A stretch of DNA of 64,000 bases from assembly GCA_964035545.1 (NCBI GenBank), contig OZ037765.1, forward strand, positions 14,068,698 through 14,132,697. The letters are read 5' to 3'. Numbering within the stretch: position 1 is the stretch's first letter; each line of letters begins with the position of its first letter. Position numbers and translations under genes: made by a program. Below the pieces are notes generated by a model, which had not been told where the DNA came from, searched no databases, and saw nothing but the letters and a program-made list of their open reading frames with translations. This document shows, piece by piece, positions 35,190 to 46,200 of the stretch. This stretch comes from Bugula neritina (Eukaryota > Bryozoa > Gymnolaemata > Cheilostomatida > Bugulidae).

Positions 35190-35770
35190 AACTTGTAGTA
35201 CTAGTTGTACTACTACTTGTACTTGTAGTTGTAGCGCTTACGCCTTACACTTTACAGTTACTGTTAGTGTTTGTAACTCACTAAGTTACTCTAAGACTAA
35301 GAGTAAGTTAGAGTTAGTGTTACACTTACGCCTACTCTTACTCTTAGTCTTACTATTACTATTAGTATTAGTTTTTACACTTACAGTTACACTTAGACTT
35401 AAAGTGATTGCGAAGTTACAATAACAATATCAATATCAATATGAATATTCATATTGATATTACATTTTGATTTAGCTTTGCTATTACATTTACTACTACT
35501 ACTACTACTACTAGTACTACTACTACTAGTACTAGGTCTAGTCAGTGACACTGAATAGGTTAGGAGGCCAAAGTAAAATCTAAATCGTACAGTTTGAGTT
35601 ACTGTTAGACTTAGTGTTACACTACTACTACAATACTAGTAGCAGTACTACTACTCCTAGTACTACACTCTACAGTACTACAGCAACTACTACTACTAGT
35701 ACTAGTAGTAGTAGACTGTCACTGTAGAGTATTACTATGAATAGTAGTACTAGTAATATTACTCAATTAG
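35190..35770. repeat. Period-6 and period-3 repeats with C/G flipping
   Basis: From about 35230 to 35400 most of the sequence is made of hexamers of form TTASWS (TTACAC, TTACAG, TTACTG, TTAGTG, TTAGAG). It passes into AATATC/AATATG/CATATT units and then, from 35490 to 35770, into ACT/AGT triplets. The units differ mainly by C to G changes at fixed positions. Confidence 0.7.
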
Positions 35771-35869
35771 TACAATTTGAATTACATAATAATAATGATA
35801 ATATAGTTTGGAAAGCGTGCTTTTATAACATCAACATAGCAAAGAAAATACCAAAAAGTGTTGATACCA

Positions 35870-37996
35870 GGATCAGCTTTGTTTGATGCCACTTTTTATG
35901 TCAAGTAGTTCCGTTAAGTTAAAGTCTAACTGCACTGTCCCGTTCAAGTTATTGTGGAAGGATTCTATCATGGCTTTGAAGGGCAGCAATCTTCGGAGGA
36001 AAGATTTTGAATAAACCCTCTCTGCTGTCCATATCAAGTGCCTTTGTCAGGTCAATAAAAGCAACATAGAGAGTCATCCTTTGCTCTCTACACTTCTCCT
36101 GGAGCTGGTGCAGATAGAAGATCATGTCAATTGTTGACCTTTCAGCATGGAAACCACACTGTGACTCCGAGTAGATCCGTTCAGCTAGTATCTGTAGGCG
36201 AACCAGGATAACTTTGGCAAATACTTTGTCAACGATGCTAAGGAGTGATATGCCTCTGTAGTTGTTGCAGTCACTTCTCTCTCCGTTGTTCTTGTAGAGT
36301 GTGGGAGTTTTTGCATCTCGTGTCTTGTGTTACAGCCAGGGTTGGGGTAATTGTAATTTGTAGCCTAATTGTAATTGGTTGTAATTAATTACATTTTTTC
36401 AAGTAACTGAATGTAATTTGTAATTGATATATGAAAATGTAATTGTAATTAATTACATTGCTAATGTAATTGAATTTTACAATCACTTTATATTTACATA
36501 ACAATTACTTCAATTTTTAAATCTTATAAAATTCATATCTTCCCTGCCTTGCCTACTGTTAAATAAAAAGTTCAGATTAATTTAATGTCGTATTTTTCAC
36601 CCTATTCGTTACTGTTGAGAACAAAGAAGGTTGTCTGTTGTCAAAATTGCCCCTGGTAGTTGGACCCCAGCAGTGAGATTAGATAACTTCTACTTGTCTC
36701 TTGTGAAAACAAAAGTAATTGTAATCGTAATTAATTACATTTATTTTATATGTAATTATAATTGTAATTGACAAATTCTCAAGTAATTGTATTTTTAATT
36801 AGTTACATTCATATGTAATTGACCCCAACCCTGGTTACAACACCTTTTTCCCAGCACTGATGAAGAACTTCATGCAAGGGATGTAAAAGAGTGGTCTTGC
36901 AGCACTTGATGAGATCAGGAGGTATGTCATCATTCAGGTAGGTGCCTTGCCCTGGGTCAAACTATAAATGGCTTTATTGGGTTCATCAACAGTGCGTTTG
37001 GCATCAAGATTATCAATAGTAGACATACATTCGACTGCATCAAAAGCAAAGGAAGACACAACATTCTGGTGAGAGTATAGGTTGGTGTAGTGTTTCATCC
37101 ATCTCTCCATCTGTTTTCCTTTGTTGGTGATGAATTCCTCAGTAGCGGATTTGAGTGGGCCGACATGTTCTGGATTGGTCTCATTGCTTTCTTGGTGCCA
37201 TCATACTCTGATATTTCGTGTAGCGGTTGCACTTTAGATACTTTCGCTGAGCTCAGTCTAGTACTCATTGGCTCAACGCCTGGCAGCCTGTCTAGTTTTA
37301 CTCCTGGCAGCTCTCAGTATACAAAGGTTTCGTTCACTTGGTGATTGCTTGTATTCTGCTAGGGCAGCATGTTTAGCTTCAATGATCGGCGTCATCTCTG
37401 TTGACTTTTCTTCAAACCAATTTTGTGAATTTAAAGTCTTTTTACCAAAAGTGGTCAAGGCTGCACTGTGCGTAGAGTTTTACAGGATCTCCATTTTGCG
37501 AGGGAGAGAATTCCTTTTGAAAAACATCAGCGAATTGGTCCACAAGGTCAAGCTGTGATATCTTGGTAATGATGTCAATGCTAGGTTCCCAGTTTTCTTG
37601 GTATGGTGGAACCGCTTTGGTAGGCGGCCTGATTTTGCAGCATACAAGAGAGTGGTCTGTATCACAGTCTGCACTGTTATAGGAGCGGGTGTGGAGGACA
37701 TCCCCGATAGAATTACGTGTAGTAGGGATCAAATCCAGTTGGTGCCATTAGTTGGAACGTGGGTGTCTCCAAGCAACCTTGTGTTGTGGCTTGGTTTTGA
37801 AGTAAGTGTTGGTAATGCACAAGTTGTAGAGAGCACTGAGTTTGAGCATTCTCTGGCCATTGTCATTCAATCTTTCAACACCAAAGTTTCCTAAGCAAGA
37901 GGGCCATGAGTCATGATCGACGCCCACCCTGGCGTTGAACTCGCCCAGTAGAATCGACTGTTATGGGACCGGGATGTTCCTGATGATGGATGCGGG
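35870..37996 (-). pseudogene. LINE (APE-type non-LTR retrotransposon) remnant
   Basis: Minus strand, 5' part at the right. From 37996 to about 37440 are endonuclease pieces: LLGEFNARVGVDHDSWPSCL, KTKPQHKVAWRHPRSNQWHQ and RSYNSADCDTDHSLVCCKI, the last holding the SDH-like catalytic motif as TDH. From about 36336 to 35870 are reverse-transcriptase pieces: NNYRGISLLSIVDKVFAKVI, ESQCGFHAERSTIDMIFYLH and FIDLTKALD. The YxDD box is not reached because the copy breaks off near 35870. A MITE splits it at 36337-36833. Frames are interrupted, so it is dead. The pattern is of LINEs often mis-annotated as craniofacial development protein 2; the clade was not resolved. Confidence 0.85.
36337..36833. mobile_element. 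hAT-type MITE inside the LINE remnant
   Basis: The 497-bp element has inverted ends: CAGGGTTGGGGTAATTG on the left and CAGGGTTGGGGTCAATT read from the right. Flanks are GTTACAGC (36329-36336) and GTTACAAC (36834-36841), an 8-bp target duplication with one mismatch. CAGGG termini plus an 8-bp duplication are hAT hallmarks. The interior is filled with TGTAATTGTAATTA-type repeats and has no transposase. Confidence 0.85.
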
Positions 37997-40253
37997 CTAT
38001 AGACATACTAATCACATACTAATAGTGATGCTCATACTGTGATCTTCACTATGATGCTGCTAGTCATAATGATAATCAAGTTCATAATGCTGCTACTCAA
38101 TATTATTTTACTTTTAATTCAAGTTCAGCTTATGCTTCAACTCCAAATCAATTGCAAAGTCTATCACTGTCAATGAGATCAGTTTGTATTTTAAACCTGA
38201 TTAAGTCAATTGGAATTACAACAACTCAAGTATCAGTGTGACAATCATTAATCAGTATCACAATAAATAAAATTGATCACAAAAAGCATCATAATCACAA
38301 TGGTAATGTAGGACCTAATCATTATTATAATTATAAACTTCAAGTTACATTAAGAGCTTGATCTCATAATCATAATGAGTTTCAATCACAATGATAGCCA
38401 CAGTACGGATGTGATTTTTTTTCCATTTCACTGTGACTTCTACAGTTTCCTAGTTACTTATATTTATTATCAGTTTTAGAATAGGGTTGAGATCATCCCG
38501 TGTTCACTTGGAGTTGGAGTATTTGTAAATCAAAATGACTAAAATCGTGTAAGCTTATAGATTTGTGCATTTGGTCACACTGATAGTATAAATCATAGCA
38601 ATTTAGAGTTGTGCTCATGAAATTATCTAAACGTATAGTTATATTTATTTTTAATCTTATGCTTATAAATATATGAGGATATACAAGCACACTGATTATA
38701 ACTATTGACTTTATATAACATATAGCATTGTTTAATTATTGCTTATAGCTATAATTGCATTATATTTATATTCGTTATACTGGTAGAACTCTCTAAGTCT
38801 ACCTTCCCGTTACTAATATACTTTTAGCTACTGATCATAGCCATGTCCATTGTAGTTATTGACACATTTAATATGTATGCCAATATGTATTATTATTAGC
38901 TTTACCTATTTTGTATTTAATAATTTAAATAAATGGGGGGGTGTGTGTTAAAAGCCACAGTTCCATTTTATCAGCATCATTTATATGTCAGTCTTATTAA
39001 AAGTGATCACTACCACCTACAGTTACTGTCATTCTTGAAAATTTTATTGTTATAAACTTTTTTCCTCATTTTATATTGAATATGTCATAATGTAGGCCCG
39101 CTAAGTACTTATATGTGTTATAAGTCAAATCACCTGAATTTAATTATAATGAAAAGTAAGTTACTGGTATGGCTTTGGCTTTTGACTTCAAGATATTTAA
39201 AGATTCTGTTTACAGTCAAAATGACTAGTTTTGGCAATTATCTAGATTTAGTTTGAGCACGTAAGCAAGTTTGGTCACACTTACTTTAAAAGCGTACTGT
39301 AAGCAAGCCATTTATATTTCTATTTTACACTTCCAATTGGTGTATTGTTGATACATCCAAAGTCTGGTAGCTTTTTATTTTAGTATATGTTTAGAGGTCT
39401 TCTGCCATTTTTGAATCGTAAGAAAAAGTTCTGCTTTCTGATTTACTCACATAACATTTTTACGCTATGGGAATATACACTACAATGTCTGCAAACAAAA
39501 ATATATAAAAATATCTTGTTCAGCTTTTCATAGTTTTGCCTATCTAATGTTGAATTCTTTTCCAATCACATCATTCAACTAAATAGTAAATAGATAAATA
39601 AATCTTAAATTTTCCAATGATGGTAAATGTGCTAGGTAAAATGTTTTAGTAAATAAGTGAATCAAGACAAGAAAGCTGTTTTCGTTATCTGTTTTTGGTA
39701 TTTGATTCTTGTTGCAAGAGTCGAGTCAGGTTAACAACAGGACATATGATTCACAATGTTTTATTTATAATTATGAAGTTTACAAAATAAAATTGGTCTG
39801 CATCTGTGTGACAAACTACCAAGACCTTGATGTTTCTATAATATGATACAAGAAACATTAAACTAGGTAAACAATGAATTGGATTTAGGTTTAATAAGAA
39901 AACTCTCATAAGCCACTTATGTAATAGTAATTACTATACTTATTGAAAAATTCATTTTAAATGGAATTTAGATAAAATTGAATTTTTTACTTTTTTGGGT
40001 CGATTTTGCTTGGGTTATTGAGCTGTTATATTTTTTAATGAACTCAAAAGATACATATTTAGTTTGTGAAGAATTCAGCTCATCTAGCTATTCACTCTCA
40101 AAAACATGTGTGCCATTTATGGTAGCTTAAAACCTTAACATTTAACATTTTATTCATTTGTGTATATCGATTACAAAGATGCTAATTTCTCTTTTAGGTA
40201 TACAGAATAAGTCCTGAAATCTATAAAGTCCGTAGAAGCTATAAATTGAAGAT
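37997..40253. other. Intergenic region upstream of PARP2
   Basis: About 2.2 kb of AT-rich DNA. From 38000 to 38420 it is enriched in CATAATCA and CAATCACAATGAT-like short repeats. A possible acceptor (TTCTCTTTTAG, near 40197) lies 56 bp before the PARP2 start codon, suggesting a non-coding first exon further upstream. No other gene seen. Confidence 0.4.
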
Positions 40254-43200
40254 ATGCCTCCAAGGAAGCGTAAAGCTCCAGGTTTGCTTTAGATTAGTTT
40301 AATGTTAAATTTGTGTAGTCTGTTTTACAAATTATACAAAATTTCTAAACTTGACATTGAGTTATTGGCCCAGTAAATGTTCTTTCTGGTATATAGCGCT
40401 GTCTTGTCAACATAATGGTTTTCTTATTTGATTTTTTAAAATAATATCTCATAATTAAATATTTTGTTTATAATTCTCTTGGTTTATGCCAATCTAAGCC
40501 ACATCTTAAAATGTATCTATTTATATGCTGATAGCTTTGAATGGAAGGTTTTAACGGTTAATGTTTGATGTAGCTTCTGGAGGTCCTGCAGTAAAGAGTG
40601 CTAAAGCTTCTTCCGTGGCAATAAAGTCAGGTTCTGTATTTGCAGTGTTACTTATATGTATTTTAATCTCTCACAATCTTACTACTGAGTTACATACGTA
40701 CTATACAAATTCCTTGAGCTCCTGTGAATAATTTTTCTCTCAATGCACCAAAAAACTTATTCCTAAGTGATTATCGTTTTTGTGTGTTTCCATAAGGATT
40801 TATTTAAGCTCTTTTGGTTACAAAATAGCATGCAAGTTTCAAAAGGAGTTATTTGATTATTTCAGTGGCTAAAAGTAATGCATATTTCCCTAGTTTTCAC
40901 TCGTATCAAAAATCAAATTATCACGTGACCATTGCAGGTTACTGAATAACTTTTATAAATGTAAGAGTTGGATGCAATGTATTGAAAAAATATTTACCTA
41001 CACTTGCCTTCAACTCATATGGCAACAAAACTAGCAATTTGCTAATTTTGAACTTAGTCTAACTAGCGCAAATAGTTATGGGGAACAGCTTGAAAAGATC
41101 AGGGGTAGCAAGTAAGGGCGCTCTTAATAACTCAAGCATCCTTTCTAAGATTGGAATTGGTTTGGTTGGTTCATAGGTAAGAGCACGCTTCACCTGTTAG
41201 GGGAATAAGTGTCATAGAAGCTTAACCCGTCTTCGTAAATATTGATAGTTTTTTAGTGTAAAATCATTTTGATATCAAGCATTGTTATTCACAATCTAGT
41301 TTATTGTGTGAGTAAAATTAATAATTGTGTAATAATGAAGCACCAATTTTATTATATTATCAAGTAGAGCTCTAGAAACTTCTAAAGATTGGAAAAAGCA
41401 TATCAGCTATTCAAAGATCTTTTTCCTTGTGTGTTGTGATACAATTACGGTCGCTATACTTCATAAATTAATAATGATGCATTTATGTAATAATTATAGA
41501 TGACAGTGTGCAGTTGGATGGACAGTATCAATGGGAATGGGAAGAAAAACCCGGCAGTTGGCTGATCTTTGATGATAAGATACAAATAAGCCTTTCTGAT
41601 GCTTTCAATAACAAAGAGGATGAGGTTTGTACAAAGCATGTAATATTTTAAAAATACCCTTGTTGTTATTTTCTTAATATTTTGGTTTGACTATTCTGTT
41701 AAAGGCACTGATTAATGCTAAATAATATTTTCTTTACGCTACAGTATCATGTCGATGATGAAACCGTCGTCTCTTTTTTAAAACCTGTTAGAAAAACTAA
41801 GAAAACTGGTTATCAAAAGAGGGTGAGAATTGGCAAGAAAGATAAAGACTGTGACAATCAAGGTATGCCGGCTAAATAAGCATATCTACTATAATATATA
41901 TTGAATGGTATTAAGGTGTTCAAAAAGTTATATCTAAAACTTGCAAATATTTGCAGCCAAGTCTTGCACCAAAAACCACTGTTTATAGCAAATACTGCTG
42001 GTCGTTAAAGTTTCTATAAATAGAAATAATTTAGTGAATAATTGAATAATAAATGATTTAGTGATGATTTGGAGCTGGGAGGATGGTAGGAAAAAGAGAC
42101 ATTTCTACAGTGCCTCTAGTGTGGCACAACTTGAGGACCAGCCCACAGCTGCTGGCTTGGACGTCTATTCTGAAGGGAAATCATATAATGTTGATGTGAA
42201 AAATAAGCTCCATACTCCTAGATTCGCCATGTATAGAGAGGAATCAGGTTTGTATTCACTATACTTCAGTTCTAGTTATGCGTAGTGAGCATCACTTGCA
42301 CTTTTTTTGTCAATGGAAAGTTCAGATTTGCTCACTCTGTCTAAAATTAGGCACAGTGTTTGTTTTCATTTGTTAGTTATACGGAGCTAAAAGCTTCTAC
42401 AAATGTAGATGTTCTAGCAGCATAACGCGGTTGTTTTTCCAAAAGAAGTATTTATTTTTCCTAGTCTGAATCAATTATTCGAATTGCATTTCAAATTCAG
42501 AAATCAAATCTTAAATTTCTGCCCTAAAGTGGTAATTGCTATGAACTATTTCAGCTGTTGCAACAGCTACAAATTGGTTCTAAAACTATTTCTCACACAG
42601 TAGTTACTAAGATTTTGTACAAACCTTCTGTGGTAAGGCAACTAAATCTAAATAAAAATACTGATGATTTTTAAATCACTTTCAAATTATGTTTGTGCAG
42701 CTTTAAACGTTGGTTTGCTGCCACTAGTCGGTGTAATAGCTAATCACTGACGAGCCAAATCACTAAAATATTAAACATACATGCTGCTAAAACTTAATTA
42801 ACATAAAGGTATGTGATCCATAAAATATAAGAATTTTACAGGAGTAAAGCATTGCATAAAGAAGTTTCGTCCTTTTAATGTTTTGCCGTGCAAAAATTGT
42901 AACTAGCAAGCTCCAAAATTTCTGATACAAAACGAGTTAGGTGCAAGAAGGCCTTTAAACTTTGTTTCAAGTTAGTTAGATCTCCACAACATTTCACTAA
43001 AGACAGCTGATGTCAATTGTAATTACTCACAGCTTATTATGTGCTGTCTCCTTCAATGTAGATGCAGATACCCAAATTTCTAGTATCACGCTACAGCATA
43101 TCAGATATACCATTGACCCATTATACAGCTACAAGGTGTAATCAGTTGATGAACGTTTTCTGTCACATTGGACAACCAGCAAACACATTTCAATAATTTA

Positions 43201-46200
43201 CACTGCAACATTATGTAGGATAAATATCAATAGTTTTTGCATAAGTGTCTTGAATCTAGGAAAGATAAGTGTTTTAACAGAACGCTGCTAGAGTTTTTGT
43301 ATTATGTGCTTCTTTCCATTAACATCAAATGAAAACTGTTGGCTGCAAATCACACAGAATGTTTATATTACCACTATAATATATGCTTATATTACTACTA
43401 TAATAGATGCTTATATTATTACTATACTAGATGCTTATATTACTAATATAATAGATGCTTGTATTACTACTATAATAGTTGCTTATATTACTACTATATT
43501 AGATGCTAAGCCAGAGCCACCTAAGCCATCCACCAGTAAGAGTAAAGATGCTCCTGCTTCAAAGGGTAAAACTCTCAAAGTGGAGTCTAAACCTGAAGAA
43601 AAGGTAGTAGGTGAGTTGCCTGCTCAAGGTGTTTTGTTTCTTTGATATTACAGCTGGTCATTGATAAGCAAAGACTATCACTAATACAAAAGTCCATCAT
43701 ATTTTAGGTCACATCGGCTCTAAATTCTTGATTTAGCTTTCCAAACTTGTCTAGGGTTGTTGCATGCCATTAGTTACATATTGTTCCATATCTGGGTATA
43801 ATATTTACTTTTCAAAAATATGTTTTGAACTTTTTAATATACTAAAGTTCCAGTGGTAAAAAGAGTAAATCTATCATTAACAATGATAGATTTACTCTTT
43901 TGAGACCAAAATTGTTCATGAGTTTATTTTGTGTGCCAATTTATACGAATAAATATTTGATTGAATTGTATTGTGCTGCAGAAAAGACTATTACTGTAAA
44001 AGGAAAAGCTCCAGTTGACAATGAGTACCCTTCATCCAGTTCTGTACATGTGTTCTACGATGACAATGATATCTGGGACTGTATGCTTAATCAGGTATGC
44101 ACCACGCGTGTTTCTTTCAACATGACTTACCATTTGTATGCTATTATACACAAATACTGAAATCGGGGCTCACAATCTGACTCATTACATAACTGTGCCT
44201 CTGTGGAGTATACTTGAAGTTGTTTTATGATACACTCCTGGCTAACAGTTACTGAACGAGCTTTTACTTGCAGACCAACTTGCAGAACAACAACAACAAA
44301 TATTACTTGATTCAACTACTGAAGTCAGACACCTCTACCTCCTACACTGTCTGGATGAGATGGGGCAGGGTGGGAAAGAAAGGTCAAACTGCTGAATTAC
44401 CTTGTGGCCCTGATTTAAAGAAAGCGAAGAGCTTATTTGTTAAAAAGTAAGAGTATATATCTATTTAACTTAGTAGTTTATAAATATAAGTGTTTTCTAT
44501 CCATCATTTAGTTACGAAAGGGCATGGACAGTCTATCATGATAATATTTCCTTACAGCCTGTTGGCTGCAAATCTGCTAAGACTACCTGCACCATTATGT
44601 TGTGCAACAAGCTGGTCCTCTGCCTTACCATTTGTAAGCACTTGAGTAATGTGTAGTATTGTTGTATCATACAGGTTCCACTTGAGTAATGTGTAGTATT
44701 GTTGTATCATACAGGTTACACTTGAGTAATGTGTAGTATTGTTGTATCATACAGGTTCCACTTGAGTAATGTGTAGTATTGTTGTATCATACAGGTTCCA
44801 CTTGAGTAATGTGTAGTATTGTTGTATCATACAGGTTCCACTAGAGTAATGTGTAGTATTGTTGTATCATACAGGTTACACTTGAGTAATGTGTAGTATT
44901 GTTGTATCATACAGGTTCCATGATAAGACAAAGAATGATTGGGATTCTCGGGCCACCTTCTCAAAGGTTGCAGGAAAATATGACTTGCTAGAAATGGACT
45001 ATGATACAGTAAGTTGTCGATATTGGCATGTTATCATGATACTTAGTATACCAAAATTTGGAAATGTCAGCTTGTTCAACATAAAAGCCTATAAAATAGA
45101 GAAAGCAAGCCTGTATATAAATAATGCTGCTATAGTACCGTCAAGGTAAGCCGTAGACCATATTTTTATTTTGTAATCCTCTGCTAAATGAAACCCGGCT
45201 GAATAGTTCTAAAAAAAGTTTAACTGGTGCCTAAAACTGACCGCAATTTTATGTCATAATTGGAAGTCTGCAACATATTGGTACTAGCCATGTCATTTTA
45301 CAGGCTATTGTTAGTGTGTGTCCGTATTTGTTCATTATTCATTATACAAAGTTTACATCATATTTAGCATCATTACTTAGCAAATTTTGAAGATTAAACT
45401 TTTCATCAGTAACATCAGTATTACCTTCCCCTTACAATTTAACAATTTTTTTCAGTTTGAATAAAAAATAGTGTGCATTAATTAAACATTAGTTTCTATA
45501 ACTAATTTTAAATGCGCCAATAGTCAGAAAACTTCAGTAGGTCACTTCTAATTTTTAAAAACTCAAAGTTTGCAGTCCTGGGGGATCCAGTATAGCTCTT
45601 ATAGATAAATGACTTCTATATTATCTAATGTGCACATTTACATTGACAGGGTGGTCAGGTAGATGAAGTGGATACCAGCAAGGTAGCCAAGAAGGTAGAT
45701 GTACCTGATTCCACTTTAGATAAGCAGGTGCAGGTAGGTAATTCATACCTTTTCTCTTTTGGTATTTTAAAAACCGGTGCTGCATTAAATATTTATTTCG
45801 GTGCAGTTTAATTTACTTACATGTAGATCGAACAATATTTAACATATTTAGATATGTTTGTATGCAATGATTTTGTAATCTTATTACCATGACTTGAACC
45901 TAGATGTGCGCTACCTTCTTGATATAGTCAATCATCATCTTAGTATTATTTTATTTGTATGTTATAGGATTTGATAAGACTCATCTGTGATATCAAAGCA
46001 ATGGAAGAGGCTGTGGTGGAGATGAAATATGATGCTAAGAAGGCACCATTAGGTCAGTCTCTATCTCTATACACATAGCCTTATATCTATGTATTATATG
46101 TGATGCCATTGTTGATTAGTATTACAGTTAGTCTGTCGTAATACTCAAGATCCTGAAATATACTATGTAGCCTGATAGCCTTGCCATCGCCACATTACAG

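Noticed and set aside
37090-37894. Plus-strand open frames of 84-98 codons.
   Set aside because: Antisense to the LINE endonuclease remnant.
41150-41215. tRNA-like GGTTCATAGGTAAGAGCAC stretch in PARP2 intron 2.
   Set aside because: No B box at the right distance and no closing acceptor stem.
44641-44920. Regular 40-bp repeats could suggest a CRISPR array.
   Set aside because: The units are contiguous with no unique spacers, and this is an animal intron.
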